Part shown: piece by piece, positions 32,858-45,010 of the stretch
Layout of the letters: each line of letters opens with the position of its first letter
Numbering within the stretch: position 1 is the stretch's first letter
Assembly (NCBI GenBank): GCA_024364735.1
Contig: JAGFNQ010010026.1
Location: 1 to 64,000 of the forward strand
From: Boesenbergia rotunda
Lineage: Eukaryota > Streptophyta > Magnoliopsida > Zingiberales > Zingiberaceae
Length of the DNA: 64,000 nt
Direction of reading: 5' to 3'
The notes under the pieces: model-generated
Databases searched by the model: none
Told to the model about the DNA's origin: nothing
The model's input: only the letters and a program-made list of their open reading frames with translations
Translations under genes and position numbers: made by a program

Positions 32858-33229
32858 GAAAGGGTAAAAATGTAAAAAATGTAAAATGGTAAAAATGTAA
32901 AAATGTAAAAGAACTACGTGGGCTTTGATTCCCCTATACCCTAAGGGGATACGTAGGCAACTTATATAAGTGCAAGCCCTTTTTTTAATAAAATTTATTT
33001 TTTTTAATTTAATTTTTAATTTTTTTAATATAATAATCTTGAACTGTGGCGAATCGTGGCGAACTGTGAACCGCACCGTGAACCAGCGGTTTCGAACCGT
33101 GAACTGTAACCGTCTTGGCCGGTTAAAGTTAAGGGTCGACCTCCCACGAACCGTCGAATCGGTGGTTCCGAACCATCGGTTCCGAACCGTGGTCGGGTCT
33201 AGCCCTGGGGCATAGGCGAGATTCGATAG

Positions 33230-34883
33230 GAGAAATGGAGAGGGCGCATTCCGCCGCCTCCAGCGTTCTATGGCAGGAGGATGGACAGGGAAAGATTGAG
33301 GCAGCCAAAGTTCTCCTGAAATCTCCATCTACGCCTTTTGCTCCGAACATCATAACGGATCCCATGTCTAAGCAGTTTCGTGGTCCAGAAATTGTGATTA
33401 TGATGGGATAACAGATCCGGAGGACCAAATTTGCAAATTCGAGAACGTGGTCTCGTTACACCAATACACAGATGGTGTGAAGTGCCGGGTGTTCCTGAAC
33501 ACATTATTAGGGGCCGCCCAGAAATGGTTGCAGAGGCTGCCTCAAAATTCGATAAACTCCTTTCTGGAGTTTAAAACCGTCTTCCTACATCACTTCGCTA
33601 GCAGCCGACAATACCAGAAAACAACTCTAAACCTGTTCACTTTGAAGCAGAAGAGCAAAGAGCTGCTGAAGGACTATATCCAACGATTCAATCGGGTGAC
33701 GCAGGATGTGCTGATGACCACCTCAGAGATCCTCATCAGCGCTTTCACGCAAAGACTCTCTAAAGGAGATTTCTTCCGGTCGTTGGTGAAGAAACCATCG
33801 ACCAGCTTCGATGTTTTATTGGGGCGGTCGGTCAAGCATGTCAACATGGAGGAGTACTCCCATCGCAAAAATTCGGCGGGAGTCTCTATCCAAATCTCGG
33901 TACGATCCGAGAGGAGAGAACCGCTCGCTCCTACCCGAGCAAAAGATCCTCGCTCCGAGAAAGATTACTGGACCGGCAAGAAGAAGTTGGTGGAGACGGT
34001 GGACACAGAAGGATCTGAACCACCGAAGAAATACTGCGACTTCCATGGCAGCACAACTCACTCTATGGAAGAGTGTTATACCTTGAAGAAGGGGAGAGCC
34101 AAGGATGCGGGCGCCAAACCACGCAAAAAGTGGAGCAAGGCGGGGTATCGGCGAAGATCTACTCGACGAAGCCCTTCCCCCCATCGACGATAGCCGGGGG
34201 AAGACAGATCCAGGCATCAGTCCCGGTCACCCTCAAGAGGAAGAAGTAGGGAGATAGTCCCCGCCAGTCTATCTCCCCAGAAAGAGATCCTAAGAAAGGC
34301 AAGACTCCGGTTCACGGACCTCCATCAGGCCATGTGGGAGTAATCTCAGGAGGTTCGACTGGAGGAGATTCCCATCGGGCAAGGAAGACCCATACCCGGC
34401 CGGTTGGAAAATTACGCCATCGAGACTGATAGGGAGAAGCGCCAGGGCCACGTCATCTCCTTCGGTCCTGATGATCTGGAGGATGTTGAAGCCCCTCACG
34501 AAGATCCACTGGTAATTCTCACCCGCATAGCTAACTATGAGGTTAAGTGCATCTTTGTGGATACAGGTAGCTCCGTCAATATCCTGTACAAGGAGGTGTT
34601 AGACCAGATGCAAGTGGGCGTGAATGAATTACATCCTATCTCCACTCCGCTCTTCGGCTTTACCGGATATTGAGTACAGTCGATGTGATAGATCTCATTT
34701 TCCTTGTCGCTGGGGGAGGACACTCTGCAGAGGACAAGGAGAACTTCCTTCATGATCGTAGATGCCCCATCGTTATACAATGCTATTCTGGGGAGACCAG
34801 CGCTCAGCTTATTTTAGGTGGTGGTCTCGGCCTATCACCAGAAGATTAAATTCCCAGTGGAAGAGCGGGTGGCGGAAGTTAAA
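33230..34883 (+). pseudogene. Tat-type gag-protease remnant
   Basis: After a frameshift near 33,400, one frame from 33447 to 34883 reads as Gag followed by protease. Gag shows AAQKWLQRLPQNSINSF and FLHHFASSRQ, then a knuckle of C-x2-H-x4-H-x4-C form (CDFHGSTTHSMEEC), as seen in the Tat lineage. Protease shows FVDTGSSVNILY at about 34557-34592 and a later YNAILGRP. In-frame stops occur at 34191, 34341, 34671 and further on. The N-terminal part of Gag is interrupted by the hAT insertion at 30301-33207. Nothing of reverse transcriptase or integrase follows. Confidence 0.75.
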
Positions 34884-34929
34884 TGACACCAGCTATCATC
34901 CCGGCGATGCTATAGTGGGGAAGTGAGGA

Positions 34930-37900
34930 CAGAAGCTCCTACCATCTTGTGATACCGAGGATGCCTAAGATGTGTAGACTTGGGCGAGGTGCTGAGGATG
35001 CCTGGTCGGGAGCAGCCCAAGATCCAACCATCTTGTGGTGCCGAGGATGATCCTACCATCTTGTGGTGCCGAGGATGCCCAAGATGTGTAGACCTGACCG
35101 AGGTGCTGAGGATGCCCGGCCGGGAGCAACCCAAGATCCTATCATCTTGTGGTGTCGAGGATGTTAGTGATATGAGAGAAGTGTCCTAAGGCAATCGCCT
35201 TATGATTGTAAAACATTTATATTAATAAATGATAATTCACTATTTGAGTATACATGCTTGTGTATTTGATTGGGATCTTAAACTCATCTACTGAATGTCC
35301 GCAATACAACTCACAGCATAAGAGAATTTGTGATGAGATCACAACTAGTGATTATCTCTAAATGCGCAAATGTGAAGTATTGAAAATATCCCTAGTCGAT
35401 GAATTGATAAAAACGGACACCATCAATTCTGTTGAGACTAGCATGGGTTATTCTCTAATCAGCTGATTCTCACTGGCTGGTGACATTGGGATGTCCGGAG
35501 ATAAACATGGATGCTAGTTAAGGGAACTAGTTCATTGGAGTGACTAGCTGTAAGACTTCATATGGGAATCTACATGTAGATATGTCAATGAAGATCTTAC
35601 TGCGGCTTAAGTGCGATGCTCCTTTGACTTGCGGTGTTCAAGTCATCTTGGTCATGGAGACTTATACTTTGACATCTTAAGCAAGCATCTCCAAGGAGGT
35701 GTGGACCCAGGATGATCGGTATAAGCCGAAGTGCCCGAAGATGTTTGAACAGCCTACAAAGGATTCACCACTCCTTGCGAGGAGATGTATACCCAGGCCT
35801 ATCGTCGGATTGTTACTCAAAGCCTCTGGCCAGAGCATATCATGTTTAGAGTGAGAGTCTCTAAAATACATGAGAGTAATTAGAAATCCAAAGGACGAGT
35901 AAGACATTACTTGGGCTAGGTGTGACGTAGTCAGCCTAGTGGGGACTGACACCATAGACCGTGTCCTGAACCAAGTGGGTATAAGGTGGTGAAGGGAATG
36001 GGGCACGATTCATTAGAGCTGCTGAAGGGTTTCAGAATAATTTCTTCTGAGGTCAAACCGTTGATCTTTCGATTAATTGGGGATCATGATGTACTACTAG
36101 GTGCCACTCATGATCGTTCTATAATTTGTTGATTATAGACGGCCAACATAAATCGAAAGCCTATTTAGTCACACGCACTACGAGTAATCCGAGGGATTTA
36201 AAACGAGTTGAAAATTGGATTTTCCGATCAAGAGAAATAAGTCGAATCTGAGTTAGTCAGAGGCGCAATGGAAGCTAAAAAATGGCTAAGTCTTTTGAAG
36301 GCTTTTTGGGCGAATTAAATGAGTTTAATTCGCGGCGGTTCGGGTTGGTTTTGGCCGGCCAAAGAGGGTGTTAAACCCTCTTTGGTGGCCGGCCAAATAG
36401 AGGAGAATAAACCAATTTAATTGGTTTAATTAATAAGATAAATCCAGCGCGATTTATTTTATAAATTATGGATAAATAAATTTGTATAAAGAAATTTATA
36501 GAAATTTATTCTTTTATGGAAGATTAAAATAATCCATGAATTGGGTTTATTTTAATTTTATAAAATCAATTATGAATTGATTTATCCATAATAAGAAAGT
36601 TTATAAATTTCTTATAAAATTTATTCCATAATTTAAAGAGAAGAAGAATTAGTTTTTATTATAAATTAGTTTATAATAAAGACTTGGTTTAAACGGAATT
36701 AATTCATAAGAATTTATAGGATAAATTTCTTATGATAAATAATTGGTTTTATTATAAAGTTAGTTATAATAAAATTCATAAGAGAATTTATAGGATAAAT
36801 CTCTTATGATAACTAATTTGTTTTATTATAAATTGTTTATAATAAGACTAGGCTTAAAAGGAATAAGCAATAAGAAAATTTATAAGATAAATTTCTTATA
36901 ACTAATTCCGTTAATTCGGTTTAGAGGGAGACTTAGCAAAGGAGTTGCTACTATATAAAGGAACCAAAGGCTAGCCCTTAATTCCAATAAAACAATTAAG
37001 AGATTAATTACTCCCTCTCTCTTTCTCTTAATCTCCTCTCCTCCACCTCTTCTTCCTCCCTTAGGGCCGGCGCACCCTAGCCTCTCTAGGGCCGGCGCCC
37101 AACCACAACACCAACAAGGGTGTTTGCCGTGAGGTATCAAGAAGGAGAAGAACCCGAAGACGAAGAAGAAGAAGCGGATAGCGACTCCTCTCTTCTCGGA
37201 ATTTGATTCCGTTATTTCATCGGTTAGTTTTTCCATTATTTCTCTTGTCCTTCTAGTTGTGCCTTCCGAGAATCTAGTAGTTCTCGTCGGCACAAAACTC
37301 GTGACTTTGCGAAGTCATCCCGAAGAGAACTCGGCGTGGACGCGAATAGAGGCGAAGCTTCCAAGGGACGCTACGGTTGGATCTCGTCCCTTACTTCGAG
37401 TTACGCGAGGTACTTGGTAAATTAGTTTACTTTTCGCAAACTTTTATTTCATGATTATGTCGATACACTATAAGGTTGCATGCTAGATACGAAGTTAAAA
37501 TAATTTAGGAAATTATTTTATGCAAACTCTTCCGCTGCACGTAAAAATTTTAAATTTTACGAACTCGTATCTTGTCGACATGCACCCGGTCCCAACAGAG
37601 GATGCCCAAGATGTGTAAACCTAGCCAAGGTGCTAAGGATGCCCGACCAGGAGCAACCCAAGATCCTACCATCTTGTGGTGCCAAGGATGCCTAAGATGC
37701 GTAGACTTGGCCGAGGTGCCCAAGATATGTAGACCTAGTCGAGGTGCTGAGGATGCCCGGCCGGGAGTATCCCAAGCTCCTGCCATCTTCTGGTGCCGAG
37801 GATGCCCAAGATGTATAGACCTGTTAGAGGTGCTGAGGATGCCCGGCCGGGAGTAGCCCAAGCTCCTACCATCTTGTGGTGTCGAGGATGCTCAAGATGT

Positions 37901-38190
37901 GTAGACCTAACCGAGGTGTTGAGGATACCTGACCAGGAGCAGCCCTAGATCCTACCATCTTGTGGTGCCGAGGATACCCAAGATGCGTAGACCTGGCCGA
38001 GGTGCTGATGATGCCCAGCCAGGAGCAACCCAAGATCCTACCATCTTGTGGTGCCGAGGATGCCCAAGATGCATAGACCCGGCTGAGGTGCTGAGGATGC
38101 CCGACCAGGAGCAGCCCGAGATCCTACCATCTTGAGGTGCCGAAGATACCCAAGATTTATAAGCCTAACCGATGTACTGAGGATGTCCGG
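34930..38190. repeat. Tandem array of about 86-bp units, split by a solo LTR
   Basis: Units such as atcctaccatcttgtggtgc, then gaggatgcccaagatg, gtagacctggccgagg and tgctgaggatgcccgg repeat at 34,930-35,161 and again at 37,598-38,190, about nine to ten units in all, some truncated. The interruption at 35162-37597 is a separate insertion. Tandem arrays in the non-coding 3' part are known from Tat/Ogre-type elements. Confidence 0.8.
35162..37597 (+). mobile_element. Solo LTR (2.4 kb) inserted in the tandem array
   Basis: The segment starts TGTTAGTGATATGAG and ends GGTCCCAACA, and is flanked by the exact 5-bp duplication gagga (35157-35161 and 37598-37602). The ends TGTT...AACA and the duplication define an LTR. 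A TATA box (ctatataaagg, about 36952) lies well downstream of an AT-rich stretch with many ttataaatt palindromes. There is no coding region or second LTR, so unequal recombination has removed the rest. Whether it is copia or gypsy cannot be told from the LTR alone. Confidence 0.75.
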
Positions 38191-38464
38191 TCTTGTTCTT
38201 GCCAACACAGGAAAATAACAATGCACCAAGTCTTTGTCTTCTCCTTAACATTAGATTTCACGGTTACAAAGAAATTCATAAGGGGAGAGCGAGGGGCAAC
38301 ATGCAACATAATCACAATACATAAGCTAGAGAACAAGGTGATGAAGATAAACCACGCAAGAGATTAGTGCAGAAGATAAAAGGATTTCATTCAAAATTTG
38401 ATCTTATATATTAGAGTACATTCAGAAAATATATATATATACAAAATACAAAGACAAAAAGATA

Positions 38465-41028
38465 CTACAACTCCTTCTCCTTCGCCAAGAGCTCCTCCCA
38501 GGCTCGGACGACATTGAGGAAGCTCAGGTCAGCGTTCAACTTCAGCGAATCAGCTTGCCGAAGTTGCTGAACAACTCCATTGAAGCCCTGCTTCAACCGC
38601 CTCAGCACTTGGCCGGTCAAAATGTCACTAAATTCCTCAGATTGGAGGAATTTGGCCTTGATTGCCGCCTCTGCCTCTGCCTGCCGGGACTCCTCGTTAG
38701 CCTTGTAGTTCTTCAGTTCTTCTAAGGCTCGATCCCGGGCGGTCTTTAGCTCGGCTGCTTCAGAGGATATCTGATCCTGAGCCGTCAGTGCCTCCTCAAG
38801 CTGCTCGGAGGTGATCGAGAGAAGTGCCTTGGTCCGCCTGAGGTCCTCATGGAGATCATCAACAGCTTCTATCACTATTTCCTTCTCTGTTTGCTAGTCC
38901 GCCTGTTCTTTAAACTGGCCATTGAGGGCCTCAGTCGACGATTCCAAGAGACGGACGTCTTCCGACAGCTTCGCCTCCTGAGTTTGGAGTCGCCCTTTCT
39001 CCTAAGTCAGTTGACTCACCTCTGCCGAGAGTGTTATCGCTCTCTCTGACAGGAGTCGTTCTTGGTGGAGGACGCTGTGCAGAGATGACTCGGAGGCCAA
39101 CAGGTTGTCTAGGTAGTGTTCCGCCTTAACTCGAAGATCCCTGCTAACCTCCGCCTGCATCCGGCCTTCCTCACGAGCTTGGTAAACCTTGCTTCTAATT
39201 TTGTTACTTGCTGGCATAAGTCTTTGGTTTCCTACTTGGGGGACATACGACGGCCCAGAAGAAGACAGTCGAAGGTGGCCTGACACAACAAATAATAAGG
39301 GTCAGAAAGGAAGATAATAGTAACCAGAGCGGATGGGAATTTTACCTTGAGGAGTGACTCATATAAGATGGCGATTATCCCAGGGAATCAAGGTGGTCTC
39401 TAGTCCTCTCCCTCATGGACTCCCAGCTTCTCGGAGAAGGCACGCTAGAAGTAGCATCGGAGCGACAAGGAAGGAGGGGCTAGAGACTTGGTGCCTCGAA
39501 AAGCATGATGGAGGAGCCCAAAACACCGCCATCGGTGCTAGAGGAGGCTTCCCCAGGAGGGTGGCTCTATGGCAAGTGTTCCTTCAGCTCCATAGGATGA
39601 GGTCCCAAGGAGGTTACTTTCTTAGCTACCTGGACCTTTCAGCACATATGGACGCTCATGAACTAGGGCTCTTCTGATCTCACCCGCTTGCCTCTAGGAC
39701 TGTCGTGGGAGCCGGCGGATGATTTGACCTCTGACTGGGGCTCTACCACAGGAGATGACACCCTTCGATTGCGCTTGGAAAGGGGAATTGTATCCTCCTT
39801 TTCCTCTAGAACTGCAAGAGAAGCCTGGGTTGAGTGGGTTCTCCTCTTCCGGGGGGGGGGGGGGGGCAAGGAGAACCGATTGCTTCGAGAGGGAGACCAG
39901 TGGCTCGGTCTCCTCGTCCTCCTCATCGGGCAGGACAAGCCATCTTCGGCCAGAAGGGAGGGAGTTTGTCTTCCCAGTCGACTCTGTCACCGACGGAAGA
40001 ACCTGAGCCGGAGGTTCCTCATCAGCGCCTCCTGCTCAAGTGGGAATAGGAGAAGGATCATCTTCCTGAGCATCAGGCAGCTTCGAGGTAGTCTGCCCCT
40101 GGTCGTGCGTCTGCTGGGAGTCCTCGGAAGGCTCAACCACCGGGGCAGTAGGAGCTGGAGGAGGGGCCAAGGGCCGCTCATCTGCCAACTCCCATTTAGG
40201 AAGCTTGATCATAGCTCGGGAGAGCATGATGTTTCCTACAACACACAAACAATGGAACATCAGTTAGAATAGATAAGCGTTTAATAAAATAGTGGACTTA
40301 CTGAGGTTATGGCTAAGATTGGTGACTTTGGAGCTAATCCCAGCCTGATATAGGAGTTTTTTACATTGAACCAGGCTAGGGTCATGAATCTCCATTCCGG
40401 CCAAAATACTTCTGGCTTGCTGATACCCCTGATCCTGCTGGAAGTCGCTCAAGTCCGGAGGAGAGGGTAAGTCTTTTCGCCAGCGAGTCGGGAAGAAGGG
40501 AAAGTTGAATAAAAAAGAATCGCTCCTTCCATCCCTTATGGGAGGAATAGAGGCTTCCAATGAATTTATGGACGGAGCGAGCAGTAAAGCTGAAGGCTCC
40601 CCTAGAGGTCAGGTTGGGGAGGAAGAAGTAGTGGAAGGAGTGAGGAGTCAAGGGTATGCTGAATAGTTTGAATAGGATAAATGCCCCACCCATCTAAACG
40701 AAGGCGTTTGGAGCCATTTGGTGTAAAGGAATATCAAAATACTCAGAGATGACTATAAAAAAGGGAAGAATCGGAAAACGAAGGCCAAACTCTACCTGCC
40801 CTAAGAAGAATGTGAAAACCCCTAAGGGGGTTCTACCGGAAACTGGTCTATCCTAGGGACCCTGACCTCTAACTTCACCGGAATTCCATAGGCTTCACAA
40901 GCGGCCCTCGGGGTGTTCGGCTTGACCTTCAACGAAGTGACTTCATATCACTCCGGACGATACGTCCCTTCCTCTTTAGGTCTCTCCTTACTACCCTGAC
41001 CTTTCTTTCCCTTTCCCTCCTTGCGCAT
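38465..41028 (-). pseudogene. Antisense, intron-containing gene remnant in the Tat-type element
   Basis: On the strand opposite to gag, three blocks look like exons: 41028-40302, 40235-39346 and 39279-38465. They are separated by short introns with good signals: donor cagtaagt and acceptor tgtgttgtag, then donor caaggtaaaa and acceptor ttgtgtcag. The first block contains phrases such as MGGAFILFKLFSIPLTPHSF, recalling the putative gypsy-type transposon domain (Pfam Transposase_28). The middle is a Pro/Glu-rich acidic linker. The last is a long coiled coil (LRRTKALLSITSEQLEEALT; later SSEAAELKTARDRALEEL). Several frame breaks and stops, for example near 39001, show it is dead. Antisense extra ORFs at the 3' side are known in Tat-lineage elements. 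Role unknown. Confidence 0.6.
39859..39872. repeat. Poly-G tract
   Basis: An uninterrupted run of about 14 G within the middle block of the antisense gene remnant. On the minus strand it encodes a proline run. Length errors are likely here. Confidence 0.7.
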
Positions 41029-41631
41029 GATAGTGAAGAACAGAGGAAGACGGAGGCGGATAGGACTTACACGTGAAGAAGAAGCTCTAGAAAGAAAAAC
41101 TCTAGCAAGCAAAGATGGTAAGCACAAGCTCGGATAGTCGGCGGTGCAAGAAGACGAAAGACCACTTTTGCCTCCCTTTTTTATAGGGAAGGAGCAACTC
41201 TCGTGTGAAGGAATAGATGCACGACGAGTGGACGGTGAGAACTGTAAGTCTTGAGGCATCACAGTTTACTATAGTCGTCGGTTGGTATGACCCGACTAAG
41301 CATATCAGAAGGAAATCAAGTAAAAAGGACCTTGCCACATGACAGTATTCTACTCGCCGAAATACTCTCTCGCCATTAAGATACCCCATGCACCCTTAAT
41401 GGGTGGTGGACAACTATCATTACAGGGTCTTGGAACTCGTAAAAACTCTTGGATTAACTCAAAGGACCGCCTTGGGCCAAGTGATGATGTTTCGATTCCT
41501 AGGACCCGATAAGTCATTAAGAAAGAAGGAATGTTAATATCGGCTCCGTAGATACTGCACTTTCTCTCATTGTGCCACTGACCTAATCAGTCAACCCCAC
41601 TTCATTCGATTAGACTTGAAGGGGGGACTTG

Positions 41632-42746
41632 TGATAGGGATGAGAAATTAGGGGACACACGTGGCACGGGAAAGCTACTTGGCAGGGCCCACCAAACTAG
41701 TGCCCCGAAGTCAAACCGGGAATTGGGCTCCCGATACTGTCTCGGGAGAACGGAAGAAGGCCCTCAAGGTCAGACCGGGAATTGGACTCCCGAGACTATC
41801 TCTCGGGAGAACGGAAGAAGACCCCTGAGGTCAGCTCGGCAGATAAGATTCCGAGACTGAGTCGGGAGAGTAGAGCCCAAAAATTAGCGTAGAGATAAGA
41901 AAGTCAGGCTTCAAGTACCCTCTCCTCCTTCTAGAACAAGAAAGTCATTAGGTAATTATTGCTTGCAACGCATGATAATTAAGGTCTTAATAGTCACAGT
42001 GGTTGTTACTAGAAGAGAACAACTGTTAAGTAACCGATGACTAACACCCTGTTTGGAAACCCTTTGAGTAAGGAATTGGAATTCAATTCCGGTCGGAATT
42101 GAATTCCGACCGGAATTGAATTCCAATTCCCATGTTTGGAATGAATTGTAAAAACAGAATTGAATTCAATTCAATTATTATACTTTTACGATTTTATCCT
42201 GCGAGGATGGAGCCGGAGCAACTTTGTTTTGTTTTGTGAGGGGGTGATTTGGTAATTTAATTTGTTTAAGTGAAAGGAATTCAATTCCTTTCACAAATCA
42301 CATGTGTTTAGGTGTGATTTGTTTTGAGGGGTTTGAAAGGAATTGGAATTCAATTCCTTAGCAATTCCTTCCTGAAAATTGCTACCAAACGATGGAATTG
42401 AATTCCAATTCCCAAAGGAATTCCAATTCCTTCCTTTCCAAACAGGGTGTAAGAAACATGAAGGAGGAGGTGGGGATACGTGGGAGGAAGACGTCAAGTA
42501 TATAAGAAGTCTCAACACCCAGGTAAGGGGGAAGCTTTCCAGAATTAAGGTACTTTGATTTCTCGCTTTTCTCCCTAAAAGAAGGAGTTTTGACTTGAGC
42601 GTCGGAGAAGGCTCCACCGGAACTTCTTCCAGTGCATCCCCTTTACGCTCGTGTTAATTTCGCAGATGTCGACATCTTCTCTCCATCATCATCACCGTGG
42701 GATGTGCTTTGGTGATTCGTCATCCCCGTCGTTCGCTTCCGGAACA
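41632..42746 (+). repeat. 3' LTR of the Tat-type element, split by a MITE
   Basis: 1,115 bp long; without the MITE and one copy of its target site it would be about 707 bp, matching the 5' LTR (710 bp). The two LTRs differ at many positions, so the element is much older than its LTR-bearing neighbours. Confidence 0.85.
42045..42449. mobile_element. Tourist-like MITE in the 3' LTR of the Tat-type element
   Basis: A 405-bp element starts caccctgtttggaaac and ends ttccaaacagggtg, with taa on both sides (42042-42044 and 42450-42452). The interior is built from ggaattg/caattcc palindromes. The 5' LTR reads straight through the same site (gatgattaagaaac near 29,728), giving the pre-insertion sequence. 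Confidence 0.88.
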
Positions 42747-43080
42747 CTAAAAAAATTAAAAATTAAAAATCACTAGAATTCACCTTTCCAATTGAGTTAT
42801 AGTGCTCAAGTTAAAAAAAATTAAAAATTGAAAACCCCTAGGGTTCACCTTCCTAATTGGGTTATAGTGTCAATCATAATTTTTTTTAAAAAAAATGGTA
42901 CTTAGGCGTCTTCTATTGCATGATATTAAAATTATTATTTTAAAATTTGAGACTAAAAAAAGATAAACTCCTAACTTTTGAACAATAAAAATCTTTTTAA
43001 AAGTTTGATATTAGAATTGTCAATTTAATATTAAGTTTGAGACCTAAAAAATACGTGCTTGTGTAAAAATAATAAAATGG

Positions 43081-44385
43081 ACAACTTATTAATAGAGTTT
43101 AGAGAATAGCAACCACATAATCATGATTTACATTAAAAAATAATTAAATAATTTTAATCTTTCAAAAATAAAAAAATTTAAACCGTCGGAACCGTTGACC
43201 AACGATCGCATCTCACAATTAATATGAGGTTGGAACCAGGTTGGGTCAATGGATTGATTTCAGTTTCGACCCATCGTTGACCCAATTATGGATTCGGATC
43301 GAGTTTAACCAAGGCCGATTATGATTTTGTCCCATTTAATTGATTCAATGGGTAATCAACCCGTTAACCCGATGAATTTTACTTAAGTCAGATTCAGATC
43401 TGACCCATGATCGGGTTTAATACGAGAGGACAACAAATAAATTATAAAAAATTTACTTGAATAATATAATTTCCTGTGAATATTTATATCCTGTTCATAA
43501 CATAAAAGTAGGTGAACATAAAGTAGAGTTAGAAGGGGCACTTCAACATAGGGTGATTATAGAGTAATCAATTAGAAATTTTTCATATAAATTAGGAAGT
43601 ATTTATAGTAGATGATCCAGAAGCCCAGTATCCTATCCCATTTTAAGAAAGTTTTTTTATAAATACATCATAGTTGGGGATCAAACCGCGAATACTTAGA
43701 TGGCAACCATAGCCCCCGGGGCTACTTTTAGTAGGATGAATTAGTTATTGTAGCATGTTTTATCATTGAAATAAATCAAGCTATAGTTTTGAACTTCATT
43801 TTTTTATTTTTTAAAAATTAATATTTTTTTAAATTTTAAATTCTAAATATATATAATATACATCATGAGTATCTAAAATTTTTAGTATTAAATTTTTTTA
43901 GTTTAAATTTATCTCTAACTCATAAATCTTAGAGATAAATTTTAATTAACTTAATCTCGGAGCTAAAAAATAAACAAAAAATTAAAAAAATACTATTAGC
44001 CACTTTAAATATATATCCCTTGTGTACCTATAATTTTTTAATTTTATTTTTTTTACATGAATATTATAACTCAATCTTTAAACCAGGTGCTTAAGTCATA
44101 GTCGCACGCGAATAATTAGGATCCAGGCCCTACTATTAATGAGAATCTAGGCGCTTAAATCATGGTCGCTTTTGCATTTTCAATTAAATAAAATGGAACA
44201 ATGAATTATTTATTGGGAAAATTTGATGTATTATGGCCAAATTTCTCATGATAGACTAATCCCTGGTTTCATCACCTGCATTGCATGTAATTACTGATTT
44301 AAATGTTTAGTGGTCGAATTATCAAATAGTTATTTTATTTTATATATTATTAATATTTATGGGAGGTAAAGTATGCTATGAAAAT
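43081..44385. other. AT-rich intergenic DNA, no gene seen
   Basis: The 43,190-43,440 part repeats words such as gttgacccaatt and gggttaa, reminiscent of old hAT-derived repeats, but no ends could be paired. The rest is AT-rich without a coding pattern. Confidence 0.35.
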
Positions 44386-44404
44386 TAACACTACAAAAAT
44401 AACA

Positions 44405-44795
44405 AGCACTAGCGACGGACAAAATCCGTCGCTAAACAGTGATAGCGACGGATTAGCGACGGATTTGCCGCCGTCGGCTGAGAACCCGTCGCAGAGCATG
44501 AATAGCGACGGCTATTATATGATCGCCGTCGCTATATTAGCGACGGATAATTAACCCCGTCGCAAACACCCCAAAAGGGGGTAGACGTGGCCTGGAAAAT
44601 GGTAGCGACGGATGGTCAAGTATCCGTCGCAGGATTTATGAGGTAGCGACGGATTACGTCAATGTCCGTCGCTAATATATCGTAATAGCGACGGATACGG
44701 TCAAACCCCGTCGCTATTTGACTATTTTAGCGACGGAAAAGTCAAATATCCGTCGCAAATAGCGACGGAATTTAAAAAAAAATCCGTCGCTAATA
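44405..44795. repeat. Subterminal repeat array, left (3') end of the CACTA element
   Basis: About 18 copies of tagcgacgga or its complement tccgtcgcta alternate in direct and inverted orientation at 15-30-bp spacing. Such arrays are binding sites for the TNPA-type protein in En/Spm elements. Neighbouring opposed copies can form hairpins. Confidence 0.8.
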
Positions 44796-44884
44796 CTGGA
44801 AAATTTTCACACCAACCATCTGTTTCTTGACCTTCCCTGTTATACATCAATACCATATAAAAATATGAAACAGAAATCTATATT

Positions 44885-45010
44885 TCAACAATCACAATTA
44901 CAATCCAAACATTCACAATTACAATCCTAGAAATTCAGAACAATCCAAATATTAACAATTACAATCTAAACATTCATAACAATCGAAACATTCAGAACAT
45001 TTGTTTCGAA
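44885..45010. repeat. Short tandem repeats near the CACTA 3' end
   Basis: Variants of acaattacaatccaaacatt are repeated about five times. No coding role is seen. Confidence 0.6.

Larger units (their letters stand above)
30301..33207 (+). mobile_element. hAT transposon nested in the Tat-type gag region
   Basis: The right end, inverted, reads cagggctagacccgacc and the left end reads cctgggtagacccgacc, so the termini are imperfect inverted repeats of hAT type (CAGGG start). Subterminal regions are rich in ggttcgg/ccgaacc words. The interior carries one transposase pseudogene. No clean 8-bp target duplication is visible: the right flank is gggcatag and the left flank is atgataac. Confidence 0.7.
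29326..42746 (+). mobile_element. Decayed Tat-type Ty3/gypsy retroelement with nested insertions
   Basis: The LTRs at 29326-30035 and 41632-42746 start TGATA and end GGAACA, and the whole is flanked by an exact 5-bp duplication, ctaaa (29321-29325 and 42747-42751). A TGGCGCCGTCTGTGGG primer binding site starts at 30040 and a purine tract, gaagggggga, ends just before the 3' LTR. Inside are gag and protease remnants, a tandem array and an antisense gene remnant. Reverse transcriptase, RNase H and integrase are missing. Three insertions are nested in it: a hAT element (about 30301-33207), a solo LTR (35162-37597) and a MITE (42045-42449). The gag and protease type and the 3' antisense ORF point to the Tat lineage. 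Confidence 0.85.
29190..43080. repeat. AT-rich repeat that was the target of the Tat-type insertion (two halves)
   Basis: The left half (about 29,190-29,325) and right half (about 42,747-43,080) together correspond, in inverse orientation, to 63,080-63,540. Shared phrases include gtctagagttcacctt, attataatgttcaag and, on the other side, ggttatagtgtcaatcat. The right half contains a short tandem module of ggttcaccttcctaattgg type. The coordinates span both halves; the Tat-type element lies between them. Confidence 0.55.

Noticed and set aside
34930..38190. Possible CRISPR-like array (regular repeats)
   Set aside because: The units are contiguous with no unique spacers and lie in a plant retroelement.
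34910..38229. ORFs across the 86-bp tandem array
   Set aside because: The repeat period creates repeated peptides by chance; they are open in both strands and interrupted by a solo LTR.
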